Shown: positions 45,280 through 54,058 of the stretch, piece after piece | Layout: every line of letters starts with the position of its first letter | Numbering within the stretch: position 1 is the first letter of the stretch | NCBI RefSeq assembly: GCF_000219625.1 | Contig: NC_018214.1 | Span: 2,480,001-2,544,000 of the forward strand | DNA from: Zymoseptoria tritici IPO323 | Taxonomy: Eukaryota; Ascomycota; Dothideomycetes; Mycosphaerellales; Mycosphaerellaceae | Direction of reading: 5' to 3' | Length of the DNA: 64,000 bases | Position numbers and translations under genes: made by a program | The notes under the pieces: model-generated | The model's database searches: none | The model's input: only the letters and a program-made list of their open reading frames with translations | Told to the model about the DNA's origin: nothing

Positions 45280-48200
45280 ATAATTAGTATACTAAGTGTA
45301 CCTATTATATCTATACAAATGCAGACTGCTTTAAGAAGTACCCTAACAAGGCCCTAAAGTCCTAGGTATATAAAGGAAAAGGAGGATCTAATAAGGACAA
45401 GAAGAAGTCCTAAGACAAGAGCAAGAGACATAATAAGAAGGGAGCAAAGGGTGCTATAGTAATTAAGCCTATCTCCTCTTCTAATATAGGCTTAGGCTCT
45501 AATTTAGATAGCTTATTTGTAGGAGCAGTAATTGCTACCGCTAGAATACAAAGGAGTAATACTATTATCTAGGATTCTAGTATATTATACTACTTCTTTA
45601 ACAACAAGTCCTAGTTCTTAGACCTTAAACCCCTAGAAACCCTAATTAGGTTCTCTTAAGCTATTAGACAAAGTATAGTTACATACTTAGGAAGTGTAAG
45701 GATTATAATAAAGTATAAGGGAAATAAGTTAAATATTACCTTACAAGATGTGTTGTACTCTCCTAACTCTAATTATAACCTTATCTTAGCAGAGACTCTC
45801 TAGCTAAAGTGCAAGGTCTACCTAGACAGGCTATCTTTATACATTCTAAGGAATAACAAGAAGATAGGCAAGGTTTAGTCTACTTATAATATTCTAATCC
45901 TCTAGAATGCAATTGTCTCTCTCCCTAAGGGGAGTACTAAAGTTGCTTCTATAACTAATAGGAACATGTCCTATCTAGCCTTTGCTATACCTAAGGCTAA
46001 TATAACAAGATAGCACTAGAGACTAGGCTATGTAGGGAACAAGATTCTTAGTATAACAAAGGCTTAAGTCTAAGGACTTAAGCAGATTAACATATCTACA
46101 CTTAAGCACTATAAGCTATGCAAGCTTGCAAGGTTATAGAAAGTAGTATTAAGAACTCTAAGACTAATACCTTAATCCTTATTAGATAAGGTCTACATTA
46201 ACATTATAGGACTAATCTTTCTACTAGATATCTTTAGATACAAGTATATCCTTATAATTACTAATGCAAAGTTAAGAAGGAGATAGGCTATCTTCTGCAA
46301 GCTTAAATTATAAGCTGCACAAATTATTAAGAAATAGACTACTAAGACATTTAACTAGTACAAAAAGATAGTTAAGATCTAGTTCTTAGATAGAGGAGGA
46401 GAGTTTAATAATAATAATCTAATTACATTTGCAGAGAATAAGGGACTAAGATAGGATTTCTTAGCTCCCTATACTCCTAAGCAGAATAGAATTGCAGAAT
46501 TATCTAACAAGGTTATCCTTAATAAGGCAAGAGCAATAATAATTAACTCTAGCCTACCTCTCCCTCTTTAGAGTTTTGTAATTGCATATACAATCTTCCT
46601 TACTAACAGGCTAGTATGCCTGTTAACTAACAAGATTCCTCTTTAGGAATTTAATTAAGATCTTAATACTAGAACTCTATATATTAATCTAACAAAGGTT
46701 AGGAGATTTAGATACAGAGTATATCTGCATAATTAGGGGAGACCTAATTTATAGAAGTTCTATCCTAGAGCAGAGAAATACTAGAATCTAGGATTCTAAG
46801 AGAACACTTTAACTAACTATATAGTTTAGAAGTTTAAACTATCTGCCCTTGCTAGGTTTTAGTATAAGATTGTAACCTCTCCTTATGTAACACATAATAA
46901 GGATAAAGTATATAGTATAATACCTACTGCCCTAGACTTCTAGGGGGAGAGTTTCCTGTAACTAATATAACCTATTACTATAGAACAGGAAGTCTATACT
47001 ATCTATACTAAGGATTAAGATTAGGGCTAGGATGCCTAAGGGCAAGATGCCTAACCTCTTACTACTTCTTATCTTTAAGAAGTAGAGAACATGTTTAATA
47101 CTATATAGAGAGAGAGAAACTAAGCCTCCCTTTTAACATCTTAGGGGGAGCAAATATTAGGTTAGGATATACAGTCCTAGGATAACTAATATAAGTAGTC
47201 TAAGCCTAATTAGCTAGAGGCTACTAAGCATAAAGAAGCCTCCTAGCTAGCTTAGGGGGAGTATGTTTCTAAGGAAACAGGAAGTCCTAAGGGATTCTAA
47301 GGAAGTCCTAAGGGATTCTAGAAGCAGGCTAATGCCTTATTAACATAGCTACAACATTAAGCATTAGCAGAGGATTGCCCTAAAAGGGAAGACCTCTAAG
47401 ACTATATTATAACTCCCTTCCTAGACATTTATATTACAGGAAAGAGGAAAGTAGGAAGAAGCCCTAAGAGACCTAAGAAATTAGGTAATAAAGCAAGTCC
47501 TAAAAGCTTAGGCATATTTAGACTCTTAAGAAGTAGAAGATTAATTATAAGAAAAGACTATAGCAAGATCTAGAAGATAGGACTTAAAGTAACAAATCCT
47601 AATCTGTCTAATCCTAAGACAGTTAAGGAAGCTCTCTCTAGATCTAACTATAAGGAATAGGAGAAAGCTATTATTAAGGAAGCTAAGTTACTTAAGTCTA
47701 CAGGATGCCTTAAATAGAAACTTATTAGCACCCTCCCTAAGGGGAGAGTCCCTCTTATAGGGAAATAGGTCTTTAAGATTAAGGTGCTTCTAAATAGAAC
47801 TATAGAGAAGTACAAGGCTAGATAGACAGCTAGGGGATTTACATAAAGGAAGGGACTTAACTATATTAATACCTTTGCTCCTACCCTAAGAGCTACAACA
47901 GGGAGAATACTTCTGTCCCTCTTAGTTAACTTTAGCTAGAAGAGGAGATAAGTTAATATTAAGACTGCATTCCTAAATCCAAACCTAGATAAGCAGATCT
48001 TTATTAAGCTACTAGAGGGAGCTTATCTCTTTAAGAAAGATGCCTACAAGTATATTATACATGTTAAGAAAGGACTGTATAGGCTTAAGTAGGTAGCTGC
48101 TCTCTAGCACTACGATACTGTAGATACTCTCTAAAAGCTTAGTCTAATAAGAACTATTAGTAACACTTGCCTCTTTTAAGGGAAAGGCATCCTTATTCTC

Positions 48201-49135
48201 CTTTATGTAGATAACTTCTAGATCTTTAGACAGTTAGACTATAAGATTAACAAGCTAATTAAGGGATTAGAGCAGAAGTACACAATTAAGGTTGTTAATA
48301 CTAATGTCTTTCTTAGACTTTACCTAAAGGAAGGGAAAGATAGCTCTATATCTGTCTCTTAGGAACACTATTCTAGAGACAAACTCTAAGGACATAGTCT
48401 TAGTAATGCAAAGAGTGTTAAGTACCCCCTTAACACCCTCCTTAAACCCCTTTAGGATAAGGGAATAAAGGAGGACTATAATCTCTTTAACAAGATTATT
48501 AGGGAACTGCAACATCTGTTAAACTATACTAGACTAGACATTAGTTTTGCTATTAACTACTATGTAAGGTTCCTTTAGAACCTAGGACCTTTATATGTTT
48601 AGGCAGCTAAATATATCTAGAGATATATTGCAGGCACAATTAACAAGTGCCTTATATATAGGAAAACTAAGGAGCAAATTTAGATTAAAGCATTCTTAGA
48701 CTCTAACTTTGCTAGTAATCCTAGTACATCTAGGTCTACCTTAGGAATGCTCTTTAAAATTGTAGGAGGCCTAGTTATCTAGAGATCTTAACTACAGAAA
48801 GAAGTAGTACTGTCTAGTACTAAGGCAGAGTACCTCTCTCTTACTAAGGCAATAAGAGAAGTAAATTAGGTAAGGAATCTTATTAATAAGCTCTAGCCCT
48901 TTACCTAGGCTAAAAGCATTTCTACTATCCTTATTAAAGTAGACAATTAATTAGCTATTAGCCTTGTAGAAAACTATGCTAACTCCAAAAGATTAAGACA
49001 TATCTCTCTTAGGAACTATTACTACAGAGAATAACATAATAAGGGGAGTATTAAGGTAGAGTTTGTAAGGACAGATATGCAGCTTGCAGACTGTCTAACA
49101 AAACCAAAATCCCTAAACACTATCCTCTAATATAT
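45280..49135 (+). pseudogene. Copia gag-pol relic
   Basis: A zinc-knuckle remnant near 45295-45340 has Cys and His positions replaced by Tyr, as G-to-A and C-to-T changes predict. The integrase pre-domain (RLGYVGNKIL) lies near 46020 and the integrase core with FLDRGGEF and APYTPKQN near 46380-46480. Reverse transcriptase covers about 47760-48300, with TAFLNPNLDKQIF and the catalytic motif now reading YVDN instead of YVDD (near 48208). RNase H covers about 48690-49130, with SSTKAEYLSLTKA. Frames are broken by many TAG/TAA stops. Confidence 0.88.
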
Positions 49136-49203
49136 AGATCTATAAATCTAGCAAAAAGATACTTATGTGTCTATATTAGGCAGCTAACATAGACATATAA
49201 GAG

Positions 49204-49275
49204 AGGCTAATACAGGAATTGAACCTGTAACCTTCTAATTTGTAGTTAGAAATTATACTACTAGACTAACTAGCC
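49204..49275 (-). tRNA. tRNA-Cys-like sequence inside the Copia element (probably non-functional)
   Basis: The 72-nt minus-strand sequence folds with acceptor GGCTAGT/ATTAGCC (one G-U pair), anticodon stem TCTAA/TTAGA with loop CTACAAA, variable loop AGGTT, and a perfect T stem ACAGG/CCTGT closing TTCAATT. The D arm is poorly paired. The anticodon reads ACA; a single G-to-A change from GCA (Cys) would explain it. No CCA is encoded. Confidence 0.45.
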
Positions 49276-49329
49276 CTTAATAAGAAGAGGGAAATTGCTC
49301 TTAAATTTATGCCTTAATACCTACATTCC

Positions 49330-50125
49330 TACCTAAGAAGGATTCCCTCCCTAGAATTATACTATTTTATTTATTACAAAACTAAGAAGCATAACACTTA
49401 GAACACTTACTTTATTCTTATCTGTATAAAGGAAAGGAGGCAACTACACACCTCTACAAAAGCATCTAAGAAACTATAAGAAAAACACCTAGCTAAAGGA
49501 AAACTTTTCTATAAAAACCTAAAAGCATTAGAGCATGTCCTAGAACCTACAGCCTGCCCCCCTAAAACTACTACTAAAAGACTAAGCTAATTCCCCTAGA
49601 ATCTTAACTTAAAGCCTAGGAGAATGTTAGTTTCTATTAGGGAAGAAGGGATTTTAAGAAGAACATACACAGGATGCTATGCTACTAACTACTGCTTTAT
49701 CTCTACCTTATTAGAGCCTAACATTTAGCTAAGAGGAGTCTAGTTATAGCATAACACAAGTCCCTAAGGATTAGGAGTTGTTAGACTAGGGTAGTTTTCT
49801 ACTAGGAAGGCCTACTCCCTTAGGTTATACAGCTCCTCTATTACTATATTAATAAGGTCTGTAGTAAGGAGATCCTTATTAAGCTTAGCTATAAACCTAT
49901 TAAAGCAAGCTACAAAAGAGAAGGGACCCTAAGCCCTAATATTTACTCTGTTATAGTATCTATTTATCTCTCCTTTAATAAGTTAATATATAGTCTAATA
50001 TGCTACAGAACTATCTTTATAGATCTATAGGAGATCTCTACTGCTAACAGCTCTTGCTTTATCGATAACTTGCTAGAAGGTTTTCCTAGGGACAGAGAAA
50101 GCTGCTCTTCTTCTAGAAGCTATAG
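49330..50125 (-). pseudogene. Antisense coding relic of unknown family within the Copia element
   Basis: On the minus strand, opposite to gag-pol, one frame stays open for well over 150 codons except for TAG/TAA codons explicable as mutated Gln. Visible phrases include GPFSFVACFNRFIAKLNKD, INIVIEELYNLRE and GLVLCYN. I do not recognise a family. It lies between RNase H and the right LTR, where Copia elements normally have only noncoding sequence. Limits are approximate. Confidence 0.55.
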
Positions 50126-50351
50126 CTAGTAATGTAGATTATGTTGTTAATAGCTGTAAGGGATAGATAATAGATTAGCTAATAAATTAGCTAAATAGAT
50201 AAGAGGTATAGATTGTAAAGTAGAGGAATAAAAAAGATAGAAGAAGATGCTTTTTAACAAGCTAAAGCCGAGCATTAGCTACGTAGTAGGTAAATACCTG
50301 CTATATCTAGGTAACAGACAGCTCGTAATAATGCAGCTGCTAATAGGGGAG

Positions 50352-50532
50352 TGTTATAGATTATTAGACTAACTATTAGTAAAGTGCACGTAAGTGCACG
50401 TAACTAGTGCTAAGGCATTCCTACACACAGATAGCTAAAGTAAGAATCTCACACTTAAGATTCTCTCTGCATAACAATATATACCTGCCAATCAGAGGTC
50501 TTCTTCCACTCAGCTTAAGTCCAATCACAACA
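50352..50532 (+). repeat. Right LTR of the Copia element
   Basis: 181 bp, same length as the left LTR. Here the inner (left) half is mutated (gattattagac) and the outer half is intact (caatcag, ccactcag), the mirror image of the left LTR. Confidence 0.93.
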
Positions 50533-50537
50533 TTAGC
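50533..50537. repeat. Right 5-bp target duplication of the Copia element (ttagc)
   Basis: Perfect match to 44152-44156. Confidence 0.9.
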
Positions 50538-50937
50538 ATGCGAGTTTCCGAAGGATGACTGATGGCTGTGCTTTGTCGCTCTCCGTTGTGTCTCGTGCGA
50601 TGTAATGGGTAGCCGTGGAGTGCAATGCCCTGACATGGGGGTGGTACGAACAGGTCTCGTCAGCAATACTTTTTCAAGAGCATCGCATTGTCGCAAAGAA
50701 CCCCAACCCGGGCACAACCACGGCCTGATACTGTTCTTGTGCGGTGTGGAATGTTCTCGCCTGCCTCTTCCTCTCATCTCGGTGCCCCAACGTAGCACGC
50801 TGCCCGGAGCAGGACCAAATCCACATGCGAGGACTCTTCCTCATCAGCATACCAAGCACCATATCATCCTTATCCGGCAAAGCGAGTACTCCGGCTCGTC
50901 GTCCTCATTTCCTGAAAGCATTCCATGCGACTCGCAG
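50538..50937. other. Intergenic spacer between paralog B and the Copia element
   Basis: About 400 bp of normal-composition host DNA following the stop codon of paralog B. Before the insertion this was the sequence upstream of paralog A, so it probably contains that gene's original promoter. No gene is seen. Confidence 0.5.
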
Positions 50938-52338
50938 TCACACCCTCGGTCTCCGCCTCGCACGAACCACGTCGACCAGTTCTTTGAGCGCCTTCATATC
51001 CTCTTCATAACAGTTCGGATATTCCGGTCGCCATCTTCCATCTTCGGGCCCGCATTCATCATATAGCATCGGCTGGTCTTCTAGCGGTAAGCCAGTGCCA
51101 TCATCGTGATACCATGCCTCTTTGAACTCTCCTTGGACGAAGACCCGATAGCATTGTTCCGAGCAGAATGATTCCAGTTCGTGGCGCTTGGCCATGGCGA
51201 GCTCACTCATGTCCCTGGGATAGTGAATCTCGCCCATGGCGAAATGCCTGAGGCTTGGCAGGTTATCTTTAATGAGGGCAAGGTAGTCGTGCCACCTGGT
51301 CTCATATTTCCGATGCTCGCGCTGCGGCCTCGCCATGTCCTCGTCAAAGACCAATGGCTGAAACTCGCCATAGCCACCTTCCATGTACCATTCGTGAACG
51401 ATGGGACAGTCGTCGAGTATCAAAGACTTCAAGGTCTTTCGATGGCTGAACACCCAGTCCATTTGCTTGTCGTGTGCAAAAGTGTACTTACCTAGTGCAA
51501 GCTCCGTTAGGTGCGGAAAGTGTGTAGCCGCAAGAGGACAGGCGGGATAAACACCCCAGTACGTGTCGGCGTAAAGTGCAAGGCTGGTAAGGCTACTTGC
51601 CGTCGTATCGAGCCATTGTACGCGAAGATCTTCGAGAAAGTAATCTTGTAACATGGGCACCATTGATCGTGGCTGTACAGTCGCATCAGCTGGCAGTCTG
51701 TTCGGCCAGAATAGCCAGATTCTCTCTGGGTCTTCCGTGGCGATATGTAAGGCCAGCCTTTTGAGCTGTTTCATGATTGGCTTGAAGCCATAGCCTTCCT
51801 GCAAGTCCTCCAAGTACATGTCTTGCAGGTTGTAGATCGAAAGATCCTCGAACTTTGTCGCGGGATGCAGGACACTGCGGAGACCGAAGAAGACATTGCT
51901 CAAGACGTGATCTCGAAACTCAATGGTCTCGGCGCTCTCCGGCATCCATCGATGCATGGGAGGCTGTGCGCAGTCCTCATCGTGTCGAACCTCGAGACGG
52001 CGTAGATTCGCGAACTTTCCGAGTGATTTACAGCACTGATCGAACTCTGGTTGGGAACCTCCCCTTTTCTGGTCACGATAAACTCCGGCAACGCGGTTTT
52101 CAGGTTCTGATGTTCGAATGGTCACAGTTGTGACGAGCTCCCGCAGGTTGCGATCGTCCATGATGGCGAGGCATCCCAATGCACTTTCCCGCTCATACTT
52201 GAGGATCACTTGAGAAAAGAGTCGTTTGGTCGCCGACGATTTTGTCGTCTTGCATAGACGGCGCAGCGTCTTCAGTGCAAATCGACTGCAAGATTCCGCG
52301 CACAGTTCCAGAAGCTCCTCAGGGAGTTGATCGAGCAT
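50938..52338 (-). CDS. F-box protein, tandem paralog B
   Basis: Single exon, 466 residues from the ATG at 52338. The frame continues upstream to 52497, but the F-box begins at MLDQLPEELLELCAESC, exactly as in paralog A, so the internal ATG is chosen. After the F-box comes the same leucine-rich region, with LTSLALYADTYWGVYPAC, YTFAHDKQMDWVFSHRKTLKSL and LDDCPIVHEW. It probably acts as an SCF substrate adaptor; substrate unknown. Compared with A it has a longer C-terminal region (PSLRHFAMGEIHYP onward) and no intron before TRWHDY. The conserved phrases show that the two arose by tandem duplication before the Copia insertion. Confidence 0.85.
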   Translation of the reverse strand: MLDQLPEELLELCAESCSRFALKTLRRLCKTTKSSATKRLFSQVILKYERESALGCLAIMDDRNLRELVTTVTIRTSEPENRVAGVYRDQKRGGSQPEFDQCCKSLGKFANLRRLEVRHDEDCAQPPMHRWMPESAETIEFRDHVLSNVFFGLRSVLHPATKFEDLSIYNLQDMYLEDLQEGYGFKPIMKQLKRLALHIATEDPERIWLFWPNRLPADATVQPRSMVPMLQDYFLEDLRVQWLDTTASSLTSLALYADTYWGVYPACPLAATHFPHLTELALGKYTFAHDKQMDWVFSHRKTLKSLILDDCPIVHEWYMEGGYGEFQPLVFDEDMARPQREHRKYETRWHDYLALIKDNLPSLRHFAMGEIHYPRDMSELAMAKRHELESFCSEQCYRVFVQGEFKEAWYHDDGTGLPLEDQPMLYDECGPEDGRWRPEYPNCYEEDMKALKELVDVVRARRRPRV

Positions 52339-52817
52339 TGCAGCAGATTGTAGGAGAAGTAGAGGATGTACTGGGTTCAGACTCAACCGTGCGCTTCGCG
52401 CGCGGACAGGGTCAGTTGAAGAGTTCGTTCGAAGCTCCCTCGATCGCGGGACTTTTTCTGTGGTGGAGCAGATGTAGGTCCAAGAGCAAAAGAACATGAG
52501 TTTGGTGTAACGAGGAGGAATTCAGGAGCGCGCTTCATCAAATATTGAATAGACGCAAGCTTCGTTCTGTCCAAATGTCAATTCTAGGCCACTGTGCAAC
52601 TTTTCGGAGAGCCTCGGCACAAGTCCAACATCAACCTCACTTCTCGTTCGTCGATGGGAAACACCCGTAGTCCATCCTCGAACACCCGACAGTGTCTTGC
52701 CGCGGTCCAGATCAGCAATATATACAACATCTCAATCCAACTACATTCACCTCCCTCTCAATCCAACTACATTCACCTCCCTCCCACTCCATCCAGTCCC
52801 TCCCACAGTCGCTCATC
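52339..52817. promoter_or_regulatory. Divergent intergenic region, F-box B / enoyl-CoA hydratase
   Basis: About 480 bp containing both promoters. A TATA-like atatatac (52718-52725) and the 26-bp tandem duplication lie on the hydratase side. Confidence 0.5.
52731..52782. repeat. Perfect 26-bp tandem duplication in the hydratase 5' UTR
   Basis: Two adjacent identical units beginning ctcaatccaactacattc (52731-52756 and 52757-52782), 35 bp upstream of the ATG. Confidence 0.9.
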
Positions 52818-53893
52818 ATGTCCAACGGCCAACCCATCCCCACTCCTCTCCCCTCCTCCTACACCAACTCACCATACACCGAAATCAAAATCTCCCACCA
52901 CCCGGCCGACTCTCCAACTCCCACTCCCATCTTGATATGCACGCTTTACCGACCCGCCGAGAACAATGCCTTCACCGACATCATGACCGATGAGATCGAG
53001 CACTTCTTCGGCCTCGCCAGTATCGACGATCGGGTCAAGGCTATCGTGTTAACCGGCCAGGGCAAATTCTTCTGTCCGGGTCAGGATCTTAAGCAAGGGT
53101 TCAGATTGACGGGAAACGGCAAGAATGAAACGGAGAAGAATCATCGAGATGGGTAAGTCTTGCCTCGTCAGCTGCCGATCGATGCCTTCGTCTCTGACCT
53201 TTCAACAGTGGTGGCCGTGCCTCCCTCGCTATCAACTCCTGCACAAAGCCCACTATCGCTGCCATCAACGGCCATGCCGTCGGTGTGGGCATCACCATGA
53301 CTCTCCCCTGCACTATCCGCGTCGTCTGGTCCGGCGCCAAGATCGGCTTCGTCTTCTCCCAACGCGGAGTCATCGCCGAAGCGTGCTCGTCTTTCTTCCT
53401 CCCTCGCTTGATCGGCACGTCTCGAGCCTTACAGCTGGCGATCACCGGTAGTGTGTATCCGGCGAATCACAAGGCTTTTGACGGACTGTTCTCGGAGCTG
53501 GTCGACAGACAGCAAGATGTTCTACCAAGGGCATTGGAGGTCGCAGAACTGTTGGCAGAGAAGACGAGCACCGTCAGCACATTCATGATCCGCGAGATGT
53601 TCTACCGAGGCGTCGGCAGTGCCGAGGAGGCGCATTTGTTGGAGAGCAGAGTGATGGCGAATTTGAGAGAGTCTTCCGTAAGTCTTGACAAATACATGTG
53701 ATAATGTTGTGGTTGCTAATGAGTACCGTAGGACAATCAGGAAGCTGTCGATGCATTCATGCAGAAGAGGCCGGCCAAGTTCACGGGGTCGATGCAGAGC
53801 GACTATCCGCCCGCATACCCGTGGTTCTCAAGGGTGGACACGAAGAATCGTCCCAGGGCAGATCCGAGGACCAATGCGAAGCCGAAGTTGTAG
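52818..53893 (+). CDS. Enoyl-CoA hydratase/isomerase family protein
   Basis: Exons 52818-53152, 53209-53677 and 53732-53893 give 321 residues; introns are 56 and 54 nt. The crotonase fold is clear: a first oxyanion-hole segment GKFFCPGQDLKQG, then PTIAAINGHAVGVGITMTLPC supplying the second oxyanion glycine, and IGFVFSQRGVIAEACSSFFLPRLIG with the Glu in the position of a catalytic acid. Members hydrate or isomerise acyl-CoA in beta-oxidation. The C-terminus ends KPKL, a weak match to a PTS1 peroxisomal signal, so peroxisomal location is possible but unproved. The N-terminus is Pro/Ser-rich. The ATG follows C/T-rich leader DNA and is the first that precedes conserved sequence. Confidence 0.88.
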
Positions 53894-54058
53894 AGGCCGC
53901 TCTCCATAGAGACCAACAGCGGTCACGCAGTGGTAGACAGGGTGCTCGAAACGAGACTTGGCGAAACAGAACGAGCAGACTCTATGAATGAAGAACATGT
54001 ACATTCGTGCATTGCCAATCAGCGGCAGAAACATCGTATATCAATGCACAGCCCTACT

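Larger units (their letters stand above)
44157..50532 (+). mobile_element. Complete Ty1/Copia LTR retrotransposon, RIP-degraded
   Basis: 6,376 bp with two 181-bp LTRs (starting TGTT, ending AACA) and a perfect 5-bp target duplication. The primer-binding site follows the left LTR and a short purine run (gggga) precedes the right one. Relic domains on the plus strand appear in the order zinc knuckle, integrase, reverse transcriptase, RNase H, which defines Copia. Stops at former CAG/CAA codons and TA enrichment show RIP, leaving no ORF above about 60 codons. Between RNase H and the right LTR lies a 1.1-kb tract holding a tRNA-like sequence and an antisense coding relic. Confidence 0.95.
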
